Notes: generated by a model not told the origin, from the letters alone. A DNA stretch of 64,000 nucleotides from Corticicoccus populi (GCF_042686195.1 NZ_JBHUOQ010000005.1:229236-293235), one strand, 5' to 3'. Positions 44,773 through 54,350 are shown, counted from the first letter of the stretch. Program-made: numbers and translations.

Positions 44773-44968
44773 AGTAGGTCCTCTTCTCTATACATTTCTT
44801 TCATTTATTTTATCATCTATTTTTTGTAAAGTCGTCTGTCCGCCTCAAATTCCGGGAATCTGTATTCAGGATTATACAGTTTTCTGAACATATTTAATAT
44901 TAACATAAGTATCTAATATTTATGATAAACTATAAATGGTTATTCATAAATATCAAGGGGGAAGAAAA

Positions 44969-46669
44969 ATGGTTACTCAATTTAATGATTATGTATATGA
45001 ACGTCCTGATTTAAATCATGTATCAAAAGAAGTCGATACACTGATCGGAAGCTTTAACGACTCAGATTCAGCTGACGGACAGACAAAAGTGATTGACCGC
45101 TTAAATGAAATATTTAATACCATCGAAACAATGTACTCACTCGCTTATGTTCGTTCATCTATTAATACTAAAGATGAATTCTATGACCGGGAGAGAAACT
45201 TTTTTGATGAGAACAGTCCGGCAATTACCGAGATTCAAAATAAATACTACACTGCACTTGTTGACAGTCTATACAGAGAAAAGCTTGAGAACCGTTACGG
45301 TTCACAGTTATTCGCACTTGCAGAAAACCAGCTGAAATCATTTGATACTTCAGTCAGTTCACTAATGCAGGAGGAGAACCGTTTATCCACGGAATACTCA
45401 AAACTTCTTGCTTCTGCAGAGATTGAATTTGACGGCAGAACTTTGAACCTTTCTGAATTCGGCCCCTATGCAGAGCACAGTGACAGAGATACACGCCGTA
45501 GTGCTGCAGTTGCGGTACAGGGATTCATGGGAGACAATCTTGAAAAAATAGATGACATTTACGATAAACTGGTTAAAACGCGTGACCAGATTGCTAAAAA
45601 ACTCGGATACAAAGATTTTGTCGAGCTCGGTTATGTCCGGATGAACCGGATTGACTACGACAGAGATATGGTTGAAAACTTCAGAAACCAGGTTGCTGAT
45701 TATATTGTGCCTGTAGTATCTAAATTAAAAGAACGCCAGAGCAGAAGAATTGGTGTCTCATCTTTAAAATCATTCGATGAAGCCTATGATTTTGTCGACG
45801 GTAATGCATCACCTGTCGGCAATACAAAACACATTATGGCGAACGGTGCAAAAATGTATAAAGAACTGTCAAAGGAAACCGATGAATTTTATACGTTTAT
45901 GACTGAGCACGACTTGTTTGATGTTGAAGCGAAGAAAGGGAAAGAAGGCGGCGGATACTGCACATTCCTTCCGGCCTACAACTCACCGTTTATATTCTCA
46001 AACTTTAACGGCACATTAGGTGATGTCACGGTACTGACACATGAGGCGGGACACGCTTTCCAGAGCTATATGTCACGACACTTTGATGTCCCTGAGTATC
46101 AGTTCCCGACACTTGAATCTGCGGAAATCCATTCAATGAGCATGGAGTATTTCACTTATCCGTGGATGCATTTATTCTTCGGTGATAAAACGGATAAATT
46201 TAAATTCAGCCATCTCGCTGATAATCTGTCGTTTCTCCCTTACGGTGTAGCGATTGATGAATTCCAGCATATTGTATATGAAAACCCTGAACTCACACCG
46301 GAAGAACGCCGTGAAGAATGGAAAAAACTCGAAGAAAAATACCTGCCGCACAGAGACTATGACGGTATCCAGCCTCTTGAGAGCGGTTCGTTCTGGCACA
46401 GACAGGGACACCTCTTTTCTTCACCGTTCTATTATATTGATTACACACTCGCACAGATATGTGCCATTCAGTTCTGGAAACGTGCTGTAGAAGACTTTGA
46501 TGCTGCATGGCATGATTATGTTGAACTATGTAAACTTGGTGGTTCATTACCGTTCGGCGGTCTGATTGAGAAAGCGAAATTGAAATCACCGTTTGAGGCA
46601 GGCAGTCTGAAATCAGTCGTTGATGAGGTCAGCAGTTATTTGGATTCTATCGACGATACAAAACTATAA
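44969..46669 (+). CDS. M3 family oligoendopeptidase (copy 1)
   Basis: A 566-residue cytoplasmic zinc peptidase of the oligoendopeptidase F group that degrades short peptides. The zinc site HEAGH is at 358-362, with the third ligand Glu in ESAEIHSMSMEY shortly after. The ATG at 44969 follows AAGGGGG; an upstream in-frame ATG at 44936 lacks a site. The gene is followed 22 bases later by a close paralogue, and both are probably on one transcript. Confidence 0.93.
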   Translation: MVTQFNDYVYERPDLNHVSKEVDTLIGSFNDSDSADGQTKVIDRLNEIFNTIETMYSLAYVRSSINTKDEFYDRERNFFDENSPAITEIQNKYYTALVDSLYREKLENRYGSQLFALAENQLKSFDTSVSSLMQEENRLSTEYSKLLASAEIEFDGRTLNLSEFGPYAEHSDRDTRRSAAVAVQGFMGDNLEKIDDIYDKLVKTRDQIAKKLGYKDFVELGYVRMNRIDYDRDMVENFRNQVADYIVPVVSKLKERQSRRIGVSSLKSFDEAYDFVDGNASPVGNTKHIMANGAKMYKELSKETDEFYTFMTEHDLFDVEAKKGKEGGGYCTFLPAYNSPFIFSNFNGTLGDVTVLTHEAGHAFQSYMSRHFDVPEYQFPTLESAEIHSMSMEYFTYPWMHLFFGDKTDKFKFSHLADNLSFLPYGVAIDEFQHIVYENPELTPEERREEWKKLEEKYLPHRDYDGIQPLESGSFWHRQGHLFSSPFYYIDYTLAQICAIQFWKRAVEDFDAAWHDYVELCKLGGSLPFGGLIEKAKLKSPFEAGSLKSVVDEVSSYLDSIDDTKL

Positions 46670-46691
46670 CACTTCATAAAGGGGAATTTCT

Positions 46692-48389
46692 GTGTTAACT
46701 TTCAATGAATATAAGTACGAGCGGCCTGATTTAGAACATCTTAAAGACATAGTGGATGACTTATTTGAACAGTTTGATCAGGCAGCGTCTGCAGATCAGC
46801 AGATTGAAATTTTACAGAAGTATTATGAACATCAAAAATATTTAAGAACAATGCAGTCACTCGCTTCAATCCGGGCATCCATCGATACAAAAGATGCGTT
46901 TTATGATAATGAAAGAAATTTTTTCAATGAAAACAGTCCGGCAGTCACCGAAATTACAAACCGGTACAGAAAATCTCTGACAACCAGCCCTTTTCGGACT
47001 GAACTTGAAGAAACATTCGGCAGCCAGTTATTCGCACTTTCTGAAAATGCCCAAAAGATATTTGATCCAGCATTAAAAGATCTTTACGTCAAAGAGAACC
47101 GGCTGTCTACAGAGTATTCTAAACTGATTGCTTCTGCTGAAATTAAATTCGACGGCAAAGTTCTGAACCTGAATGAATTCGGGAAATATACCCAGGATAA
47201 AGACAGAAATATAAGAAAAGAAGCCACTGCAGCGATGCAGAGCTTCTTCCGCGACAATCTCGATAATATCGACCAATTGTTTGATGAACTGGTAAAAACC
47301 AGAGATCAGATCGCAAAAGGACTTGGATATAACAACTTTGTTGAAGTCGGCTATATTTTGATGAACCGAATCGATTATAACCCGGATATGGTTAAAAACT
47401 TCAGAGATCAGGTCGCAGAACATGTCGTACCGCTTGTGACAGAATTAAAAGAGCGTCAGAAAAAACGGATCGGGCTCAGCGAACTGAAAACATATGATGA
47501 AGGTTTTACATTTAAAGACGGCACACCGACACCTGAAGGCTCCGCTTCTGATATTATGGAAAACGGTGCAAAGATGTACAGTGAACTCTCAAAAGAGACT
47601 GATGAATTTTACCAGTTCATGTCTGCCAGGGAACTGTTTGATGTAGAGGCTAAAAAAGGGAAAGAATCCGGCGGCTACTGTGCATATATACCGGAATACA
47701 ACTCACCCTTCATCTTCTCAAACTTTAACGGTACACTCGGTGACGTTAAAGTTCTGACACACGAAGCGGGACATGCTTTTCAAAAGTATATGTCCGGACA
47801 CTTTCAAACACCTGAGTACCGCCATGCTACACTGGAATCTGCTGAAATTCATTCAATGAGTATGGAGTATTTGACTTACCCCTGGATGCCGCTGTTTTTC
47901 GGAAATGATACTGAAAAATTCAAGTTCACCCATATGGTAAACAGTCTGTCTTTCCTGCCTTACGGTGTTGCGGTAGATGAGTTCCAGCATATTATTTATG
48001 AGAACCCTGAACTCACACCGGAAGAACGACGCAAAGAATGGAAAAAGCTCGAAGAAAAATATCTGCCCGATAGAGATTATGACGGCATCGAGCCTCTGGA
48101 AAGCGGTGCATTCTGGCATAGACAGATGCACATCTTCAGACGCCCGTTCTACTATATCGATTATACGCTGGCACAAGTATGTGCAATGCAGTTCTGGCAG
48201 AAAGCAGAAAGTAACTTTGACTCTGCCTGGGAAGATTATTTGAACCTTTGTAAGCTTGGAGGCTCTCTGCCGTTTGGTGCACTTGTTGAATCAGCAGGGC
48301 TGAAATCTCCTTTTGAAGACGGTACAGTCAAATCGGTAGTTACCGATATTAAATCCTATCTCGATACAATTGATGATACTTCATTATAA
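46692..48389 (+). CDS. M3 family oligoendopeptidase (copy 2)
   Basis: A 565-residue paralogue of the preceding gene, alike along the full length, with HEAGH at 357-361 and the same ESAEIHSMSMEY segment. The start is GTG at 46692, 7 bases after GGGG; the N-terminal reading LTFNEYKYERPDLEH lines up with the first copy. The sequence has diverged clearly in the first 130 residues and in scattered surface segments, so the copies may differ in peptide range. Confidence 0.93.
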   Translation: MLTFNEYKYERPDLEHLKDIVDDLFEQFDQAASADQQIEILQKYYEHQKYLRTMQSLASIRASIDTKDAFYDNERNFFNENSPAVTEITNRYRKSLTTSPFRTELEETFGSQLFALSENAQKIFDPALKDLYVKENRLSTEYSKLIASAEIKFDGKVLNLNEFGKYTQDKDRNIRKEATAAMQSFFRDNLDNIDQLFDELVKTRDQIAKGLGYNNFVEVGYILMNRIDYNPDMVKNFRDQVAEHVVPLVTELKERQKKRIGLSELKTYDEGFTFKDGTPTPEGSASDIMENGAKMYSELSKETDEFYQFMSARELFDVEAKKGKESGGYCAYIPEYNSPFIFSNFNGTLGDVKVLTHEAGHAFQKYMSGHFQTPEYRHATLESAEIHSMSMEYLTYPWMPLFFGNDTEKFKFTHMVNSLSFLPYGVAVDEFQHIIYENPELTPEERRKEWKKLEEKYLPDRDYDGIEPLESGAFWHRQMHIFRRPFYYIDYTLAQVCAMQFWQKAESNFDSAWEDYLNLCKLGGSLPFGALVESAGLKSPFEDGTVKSVVTDIKSYLDTIDDTSL

Positions 48390-48394
48390 TTCAG

Positions 48395-48428
48395 AAAAGC
48401 TCAGGCGGGTAAACCCGCCTGAGCTTTT
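48395..48428. terminator. Bidirectional terminator
   Basis: The arms AAAAGCTCAGGCGGGT and ACCCGCCTGAGCTTTT around AA. It serves the oligoendopeptidases (plus) and the LPNTG protein gene (minus). Confidence 0.92.
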
Positions 48429-48430
48429 GA

Positions 48431-49654
48431 TTACTGCTTACTGTATTTCGTTACATAAAATAACATTCCACCCGCAATAAATAATACTGCACTGTAAAAG
48501 ATATTATATGATTTCTCACCTGTATTCGGCAGTTCCTCAAGACCCGCTACTGCCTCTTCATTTTTAACCTGCTCATCGAGTTCTGCACGATCTTCGTCAG
48601 ATAAGCCTTCCATTCCTACAATTTTAGACGTCATCACCTGATGAATTCTCTGATCCAGCAAAGCCAATGAATCTTCAGATGATCCGGGTCTAAGATCGAC
48701 ACCATTCAAGATATCTCCAAAATTATATTGATACAGCTGTTTTCCTGCATAACGGCTGTTGTAGGAAGTTTCAGATGCAGTGTCTTCCTCAACCGTATTA
48801 GTGTCACTTTCCAAAATGTCCAAGTCAGCAGGATCTGTTACATCACTTTCCCACGTCGATTCGTAATAATCCACAGTATCTTCCTCAACAGGTTCTTCAT
48901 ATTCCTGCTCAGGTACATTATCTTCATTATTTCCCTGATTTGAATCCGTCGTATTCTGTTCTGTTTCCTCAGTCTGCGTCGGTTCATTATTTTCCGGAAC
49001 TTCCGTTTCACTTTCCGGCGCCTCTTCCTCTGGATAATCAGTTACAGTACCTTCTTCAGAAGATTCATTATCCGGTTGTTCAGGTGAAGGCTCAGGGGAA
49101 AGATTTTCCTCTTCAGATGCTTCAGGCTCAGACGGTTCTTCAGTTCCACTCTCCGGCGTTTCCACTTCTTCAACCGGGTCCTCACCGTTTTCCACAGGAA
49201 TTAAAGGACCGTTCCCCTGGTTCCCGCCTTCCGGTTCAGACGGCTCTTCACTTTCAGGTTCTTCAGTGACTTCATTATCCGGTGTTTCTGTTGGTTCATT
49301 TACATTATTCCCGTTGTCAACAGGACCTCCCGGTTCATTGTCCGGACTTTCTTCACCGGAGTCAGGTGTTTCCTGAATCCCCGGGTTCTCTTCATCCGCT
49401 TCAAGATCAACACTGTCGGACTGAGTATTCTCCGTCTGATTTGACTCTGTATCATTGATGTTCGTTGATGGTTCTGTATATGTTTCATAACCGCCGGGTT
49501 CATCGCTGTCCCCGTCTATTATTTCTGTTTCACTATCTGTATTTTCGTCCATGCTTTCTTCATCATCAGCATATACAATTACAGGCATTGTAAACAACAT
49601 TGATGAAACAAGTGCAGTTCCAGCACATATTTTAATGCCTTTTTTCAATATCAA
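48431..49654 (-). CDS. Cell wall-anchored protein with LPNTG signal and acidic stalk
   Basis: A 407-residue surface protein: signal peptide 1-29 (cut after VYA), a long Glu/Pro/Ser/Asn-rich, almost Lys-free stalk (about 30-270) with loose EEPSEPE-like repeats, a short folded-looking part (about 290-370, with QLYQYNFGDILNGVDLRPG), and a sorting signal LPNTG (375-379), hydrophobic stretch and short basic end. It should be linked to peptidoglycan by a housekeeping sortase A encoded elsewhere. No adhesin domain was recognised. Confidence 0.82.
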   Translation of the reverse strand: MILKKGIKICAGTALVSSMLFTMPVIVYADDEESMDENTDSETEIIDGDSDEPGGYETYTEPSTNINDTESNQTENTQSDSVDLEADEENPGIQETPDSGEESPDNEPGGPVDNGNNVNEPTETPDNEVTEEPESEEPSEPEGGNQGNGPLIPVENGEDPVEEVETPESGTEEPSEPEASEEENLSPEPSPEQPDNESSEEGTVTDYPEEEAPESETEVPENNEPTQTEETEQNTTDSNQGNNEDNVPEQEYEEPVEEDTVDYYESTWESDVTDPADLDILESDTNTVEEDTASETSYNSRYAGKQLYQYNFGDILNGVDLRPGSSEDSLALLDQRIHQVMTSKIVGMEGLSDEDRAELDEQVKNEEAVAGLEELPNTGEKSYNIFYSAVLFIAGGMLFYVTKYSKQ

Positions 49655-49820
49655 AACCCCCTGCCATCGAAGGCTGTTTTACTTTATAGTTATTTCGATA
49701 TTCTAAGTATATTAGACAAAGACAGTCATATCTATAAATTACCATAAGTTGTTACATAACCTTAATATGCAGAAGTAAATATTTCATTCATATTGCAAAC
49801 ATGAAGTCCGTAATACAAAG

Positions 49821-49858
49821 AAAACACACAGAAGTCATTTTAAAATGGACTCTGTGTG
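49821..49858 (-). terminator. Terminator of the rpiR-type gene
   Basis: CACACAGA and CATTTT pair with AAAATG and TCTGTGTG on the minus strand with a small internal loop, followed by TTTTC. It lies just after the regulator stop. Confidence 0.7.
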
Positions 49859-49864
49859 CCGGTA

Positions 49865-50701
49865 TTAATGTGTAGCATCATAAGATTTAATGATATTGTC
49901 GTAAGCCTTTGTTCCGAGCTCTTTACAAATATAGAAGAACAATACATCACAAATCACAAGTTCCGCGATACGGCTGGTCATATTCATATATTGAATATTT
50001 GTCTCTTCCTCTGTGATTTCTATTGCCAAATCTGAATGACGCTTGGCAATTGATGCATGATTCTGTGTTAGAATAATTGTTTTGATGCCGAGACTTTTTG
50101 CTTTTTTCACCACTTCGATGACTTCCTGTGTTTTACCGGATAAGGTAATCACAAAAAGCACATCACTTTCACACGCATTGGAAAGGCGCGTTAAACACAA
50201 ATACTTATCAGAAGTAAAGAATGCATTTACATTTACACAGTGCAGTTTCTGTTCAATGTCCTGACCGACATTGGATGAATCTCCTACCGCATAAATAAAT
50301 GTATTTTTGGCATTCAGTATCTCATGTGCCGCTTCTTTCATCACTTCACGACTGACAATCTTTTCAGTGTTATACAATGCCTGTATCGTATTCTTAAATA
50401 CTTTTTCAAAAATATCCTTATGATTATCCACTTCGAGATCAATCACACGGGAAATTTTTTCTTTTTCAAGCGTATGTAATTCTTTCGCAAGCTCCACTTT
50501 CAACTCTTTTATTCCCGCAAGACCGACTCTCTTTGCAAACCTGACAATTGCCGCATCACTCGTATTACTTTGCTCCGCGATATCTTTTACAGGCATATTA
50601 ATCACCTGCGTTGGATTATCCAGCATAAACCTTGCAATTCTCTGCTCAACAGGTGTCATATATTCCAATCGCTTTGATATTTGACTGAGTACTGAAAACA
50701 T
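49865..50701 (-). CDS. RpiR/MurR family regulator
   Basis: A 278-residue regulator: HTH_6 domain at 1-77 (TPVEQRIARFMLDNP, IAEQSNTSDAAIVRFAKRVG) and a SIS sugar-phosphate binding domain at about 125-255 (FIYAVGDSSNVGQDIEQKL, VLFVITLSGKTQEVIEVVKKAK). It follows scrB-scrK on the same strand after a 126-base gap, so it probably senses a sugar phosphate such as sucrose-6-P or fructose-6-P and regulates that unit. GGGGGAA precedes the start. Confidence 0.9.
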   Translation of the reverse strand: MFSVLSQISKRLEYMTPVEQRIARFMLDNPTQVINMPVKDIAEQSNTSDAAIVRFAKRVGLAGIKELKVELAKELHTLEKEKISRVIDLEVDNHKDIFEKVFKNTIQALYNTEKIVSREVMKEAAHEILNAKNTFIYAVGDSSNVGQDIEQKLHCVNVNAFFTSDKYLCLTRLSNACESDVLFVITLSGKTQEVIEVVKKAKSLGIKTIILTQNHASIAKRHSDLAIEITEEETNIQYMNMTSRIAELVICDVLFFYICKELGTKAYDNIIKSYDATH

Positions 50702-50827
50702 TCTGCCGTTCCCCCTTTTGTAATGTCATATAAAATATTTATTAAATATTAAAATAATTATAGCATGTTTTGAAATAAAACCGCATTCATTTCATAATTA
50801 ATTATAAATATTATAAGAAGAAAGCAC

Positions 50828-51790
50828 TTAAATATCCAACTCTAAAAGATTCTGATAAGTTGGCAGATTCTCTACAGCCCCGTAATTCAATGTTTGATAT
50901 GCACCCAGTCTGTTTGACAATGTTAAGACAGTTTCAAATTCTTTTCTTAAAAAGCATTCTAAACTTTCTTCATCACGGTTTAAAAGTTGAAATAAGAACG
51001 CACCGGAAAACGCATCACCGGCACCTGTTGTATCCAGTGCCTTCACATTAAGGCCCGGTGCTTCATACAACTTCTCACCATTAACATACAATTCTGAACC
51101 GTTTTTTCCCTTAGTATAGACAACGACTTTTATATTACCTTTAAATAAAGACTGTACAGCTTCTGTTTCATCTTTAATTCCAGTAATAAATTCCAGTTCT
51201 TCATCCGAGATTTTGATAATATCTGCATGCGGAATATACGTATTAATCACTGCGCTGCACTCTGCTTCATCTTCCCAGAGTGGCAGTCTTACATTAGGGT
51301 CAAAGAATATTATTCCGCCTGTTTGCTGATGCTTTTCAATCAGTGCATCATGCGCTTTTCTCATATCATCAGTATTCAATGATACACTGCCGAAATATAA
51401 TATATCTTCTTTTGATGTCTTTACATTTTCTGTATTTTCTATTTTATAAAGCATATCCGCCGAAGGTTTCCGGTAGAATGAAAAATCCCGTTCCCCGTCA
51501 TTTTTCAGAGACACAAAAGCAAGTGCAGTATTCGCTTGTTCTGTTGTCTGTACATGACTGACATCCACATTATTCTCTTTTAAAGTATCAATAATCAAAT
51601 CACCGAATGCATCTCTGCCGACCTGTGTAACCATATTCACTTCTGCACCGAGTTTACCGGCAACACATGCAACATTAAGCGGTGCACCGCCGACACGGCG
51701 TTCAAACTCCTGTACTTCTTTCAGAGCCACTTCACGCTGCTTTGGTATAAAATCAATCAGTGCCTCTCCAACTGTATATAATTTTCTCAT
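50828..51790 (-). CDS. scrK: Fructokinase, PfkB family
   Basis: A 320-residue sugar kinase: VGEALIDFIPK start, RVGGAPLNVACVAGKLG in the first third and the C-terminal PfkB signature ALDTTGAGDAFSGAFLFQLL with the catalytic Asp. It starts inside the end of scrB (38-base overlap) with GGAG 7 bases upstream. It phosphorylates the fructose freed by ScrB. Confidence 0.9.
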   Translation of the reverse strand: MRKLYTVGEALIDFIPKQREVALKEVQEFERRVGGAPLNVACVAGKLGAEVNMVTQVGRDAFGDLIIDTLKENNVDVSHVQTTEQANTALAFVSLKNDGERDFSFYRKPSADMLYKIENTENVKTSKEDILYFGSVSLNTDDMRKAHDALIEKHQQTGGIIFFDPNVRLPLWEDEAECSAVINTYIPHADIIKISDEELEFITGIKDETEAVQSLFKGNIKVVVYTKGKNGSELYVNGEKLYEAPGLNVKALDTTGAGDAFSGAFLFQLLNRDEESLECFLRKEFETVLTLSNRLGAYQTLNYGAVENLPTYQNLLELDI

Positions 51791-53264
51791 GCTCAGACTC
51801 CTTTAATTTATATTGTGTCATCTCCACATAACACTGCCCGATTTCAGTGGATAATTCAACCCCTTTAGAGCTGTTATCCGGAAAAATACGGGATGACATG
51901 ACACGGTCTCCGTCATTGATAAAGATTTCAATACTTGAATCATCCATAAAGATATGCAGCTGTCTGAGGCTACCCTTCAGTTTAAGGTGCCGCCTTGTCC
52001 CGTCGACACCGACCGGCAGTTCACCGCTGAACGTCGTATCCAGAATAATTTCATCCTGCTCTTTCTTATATGTGATGACCGTTTCTTCACGTTTTGAAAC
52101 CCTTAACTTAATGTAGACTTCACTTGCGTCATTCTCTATAAAGTTAATAATAAACTCATACCTGTCTCCGTAAAAATCTCTCAGCCGCTTTGGGTGGTGG
52201 TCAAAATAACCTTCTGCTTTAATCTCAGACTGTCTCAGTTTCTTTATGTCCGGATGCGGACGCTGTTTTAATTTGTAGTCTTCAATACTCAGCACCCTTG
52301 GTACAGACAGACAGTTCGCCCAGTCATACTCAGCTGTCGGATAATCTGTATCATGCATACCGAGAAGTCCGATCATCACCCGGCGGCCGCACGCATCAAC
52401 AGTTGTCATCGGCATATTAAAATCAAAGCCGTAGTCAAATTCAAAAAAAGTACCGTGATCCATTGATACATTTCCTGTATCCAGTTCGCCAATGACGAAT
52501 CCGGCCTGATCCGTATTCCAAAAGTTATAACCGTACTTATCAATCCCTTTTGGGCAGAACATCAGTACATCAAAGCCGTCCAGTTCAAATACTTCCGGAC
52601 GCTCCCACATATCACCGAATGTTGTCAAAGGTGTATCAAGAACCCCGCTGTACTCAAACCGTAAGCCGTCCGTTGATCGGTAAAGTGCCGCACCGCCGTA
52701 GCCGTCAGCTTTCTCAATGCCGAGCATCATATAATATGTATCCCTCTGTTTAAATACAAAAGGGTCCCGCACTGTTTTAATTTCTTCCGGCATTTCTTCG
52801 ATAAGCGGTACGGGATGTTTATAGAGTTTCTTATCCGTTTTGAATTCTGCAGCAAGCTGCACCGGCGCGATTTCTTTCCCCGCTTTTTCAAACAGGCCGG
52901 TATAAAATACAAACAGCTCACCGCCTATTTCCACTGCCGAACCTGCCGTCAGACCGTGACTGTCATACAAATCGTCCGGTCTGAGCTTAACACCTTCATT
53001 ATGAAAATCGGAAAGATTATCCGCAGACACGTGATACCAGTAATTAATATTATTTTTATCCGTTAAAGGATGCCAGTTATAAAACAGATGATACCTGCCG
53101 TCTCTATAGAAAAATGCTGCGGGAGACGACATGTATCCTGTCACCGGCTGTGTATGATACCCTTGACGCCACGGACTCGAATCTACTTTTTCTATCAGCC
53201 GGACGAGTGCTTCACGATCCAGTGATTCAATTTTTTTATAATAGTCATCATTAAAATCTCTCAT
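51753..53264 (-). CDS. scrB: Sucrose-6-phosphate hydrolase, GH32
   Basis: A 503-residue GH32 enzyme that splits sucrose-6-phosphate. The nucleophile motif is shifted from the classical WMNDPNG to PAAFFYRDGRYHLFYNWHP with TGYMSSPAAFF, i.e. the usual N-D-P at the nucleophile position reads S-S-P, while RDPFVF (about 165) and the acid/base region MWERPEVFEL are present. The later beta-sandwich carries SSIEIFINDGDRVMSSRIFP. The change at the nucleophile makes activity uncertain. It lies 15 bases after tatC, so it may be co-transcribed with rex-tatA-tatC. No sucrose PTS gene is nearby. Confidence 0.82.
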   Translation of the reverse strand: MRDFNDDYYKKIESLDREALVRLIEKVDSSPWRQGYHTQPVTGYMSSPAAFFYRDGRYHLFYNWHPLTDKNNINYWYHVSADNLSDFHNEGVKLRPDDLYDSHGLTAGSAVEIGGELFVFYTGLFEKAGKEIAPVQLAAEFKTDKKLYKHPVPLIEEMPEEIKTVRDPFVFKQRDTYYMMLGIEKADGYGGAALYRSTDGLRFEYSGVLDTPLTTFGDMWERPEVFELDGFDVLMFCPKGIDKYGYNFWNTDQAGFVIGELDTGNVSMDHGTFFEFDYGFDFNMPMTTVDACGRRVMIGLLGMHDTDYPTAEYDWANCLSVPRVLSIEDYKLKQRPHPDIKKLRQSEIKAEGYFDHHPKRLRDFYGDRYEFIINFIENDASEVYIKLRVSKREETVITYKKEQDEIILDTTFSGELPVGVDGTRRHLKLKGSLRQLHIFMDDSSIEIFINDGDRVMSSRIFPDNSSKGVELSTEIGQCYVEMTQYKLKESEHEKIIYSWRGTD

Positions 53265-53279
53265 GTCCAGCCCTCCTGA

Positions 53280-54032
53280 TTACTCCAGTTCTTCTTCTAT
53301 CGCTTTTTGTTCAGCTTTTAAATATCTTCTGTACCCTGTTTTCGAAATCATAATACTGATTTCATAAAGCATAATCATCGGAATGGTTAGTATGATATGC
53401 GTCATTAAATCCGGCGGTGCGATTACTGCAGCCACTATGAACAGAATAAAATATGCATACTTACGATTTTTCTTCAAAAACATCGGTGTGATGATACCGA
53501 GCTGTGTCATGAACAATACAAGAATCGGCATTTGAAAAATCACCCCGAACGGCAGTACTGTCCGGAATAAAAAGCCGAAATACTCATTGATACCGATTGT
53601 AGTCTGAATTCCCATCTCAGCAGATAAGTCGAATGTAAATCTGATAATATAAGGAACCACTACAAAATAACTGAATGCCATACCCGTCAGCATTAATACG
53701 ACAACAATCGGTATATAGGACAATGTTAACTTCCGCTCGTTACTGTACAATCCCGGCGTGATAAACGCCCAGACCTGATACATAATTACAGGAAGTATAA
53801 TCACAAATGCAATCACAACGATAACCAGAATGTATATTCTGAGCGGATCCGTCACTTGAAATGCATGCATCTGAACATTTTCCGTCCATGGTGCATTCTG
53901 CATCTGATATATCAGCGGCTTGGATAAAAAGAAGCCGATAATTAAGGCAGCTGCAAAAAAATAAGCCGCGGTTAAAATCCGCTTCCTCATTTCATCTATA
54001 TGCTCTGTTATCTCTCTTTCTTCTTCATTCAC
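53280..54032 (-). CDS. tatC: Sec-independent translocase subunit TatC
   Basis: A 250-residue membrane protein with six helices that binds twin-arginine signal peptides. N-terminal EHIDEMRKRI and the FITPGLYSNERK loop are typical. The start is set at GTG 54032, 7 bases after GAGGTGAG; a longer frame to 54077 would run through a terminator-like hairpin. It forms the minimal TatA-TatC pair with the upstream gene. Substrates cannot be seen in the window. Confidence 0.93.
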   Translation of the reverse strand: MNEEEREITEHIDEMRKRILTAAYFFAAALIIGFFLSKPLIYQMQNAPWTENVQMHAFQVTDPLRIYILVIVVIAFVIILPVIMYQVWAFITPGLYSNERKLTLSYIPIVVVLMLTGMAFSYFVVVPYIIRFTFDLSAEMGIQTTIGINEYFGFLFRTVLPFGVIFQMPILVLFMTQLGIITPMFLKKNRKYAYFILFIVAAVIAPPDLMTHIILTIPMIMLYEISIMISKTGYRRYLKAEQKAIEEELE

Positions 54033-54049
54033 TGAGAAACTCACCTCTT

Positions 54050-54073
54050 TAAAAAAAGGCGGCTTACGCCACC
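54050..54073 (-). terminator. Hairpin with T run between tatA and tatC
   Basis: On the minus strand GGTGGC-GTAA-GCCGCC followed by TTTTTTT, located between the tatA stop and the tatC ribosome site. It would reduce tatC relative to tatA transcripts. Confidence 0.7.
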
Positions 54074-54085
54074 TCATTTACCTTA

Positions 54086-54337
54086 TTAACTATTTGATTC
54101 AACTTTTTTTGGTTCTTCTACGCTTGCTTCCACTTTTTTAGGCTGTTCTTTTTCGTCGTCATCATCAGTTGCCAGACCTTTTGTCGCATCTTTAAATTCT
54201 TTTAAAGTTGAGCCGATCGCTTTACCGAACTGCGGAAGCTTTTTCGGTCCGAAAATAATTAAAGCAACAACCGCAATCACAATCAGGCTTGCAGGTCCTA
54301 CTGCCATTAAAGTTTGTGGAATAAGTAATTCTAACAT
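54086..54337 (-). CDS. tatA: Sec-independent translocase subunit TatA
   Basis: An 83-residue protein: N-terminal membrane helix (SLIVIAVVALIIFGPKKLP), amphipathic helix (FGKAIGSTLKEFKDATKG) and an acidic, Lys/Glu-rich tail. The FGPKKLP hinge is diagnostic. AGGAGGGG precedes the ATG. It lies 13 bases after rex. Confidence 0.95.
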   Translation of the reverse strand: MLELLIPQTLMAVGPASLIVIAVVALIIFGPKKLPQFGKAIGSTLKEFKDATKGLATDDDDEKEQPKKVEASVEEPKKVESNS

Positions 54338-54350
54338 AAATTTGCCCCTC

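Noticed and set aside
48728..49503. Plus-strand and alternative-frame reading frames opposite the LPNTG protein
   Set aside because: They arise from the repetitive Glu/Pro/Ser codons of the stalk and have no ribosome sites.
53280..54077. Longer TatC with start at 54077
   Set aside because: The extra 15 codons cover a terminator-like hairpin and lack a ribosome site, while GTG 54032 has one at the right distance.
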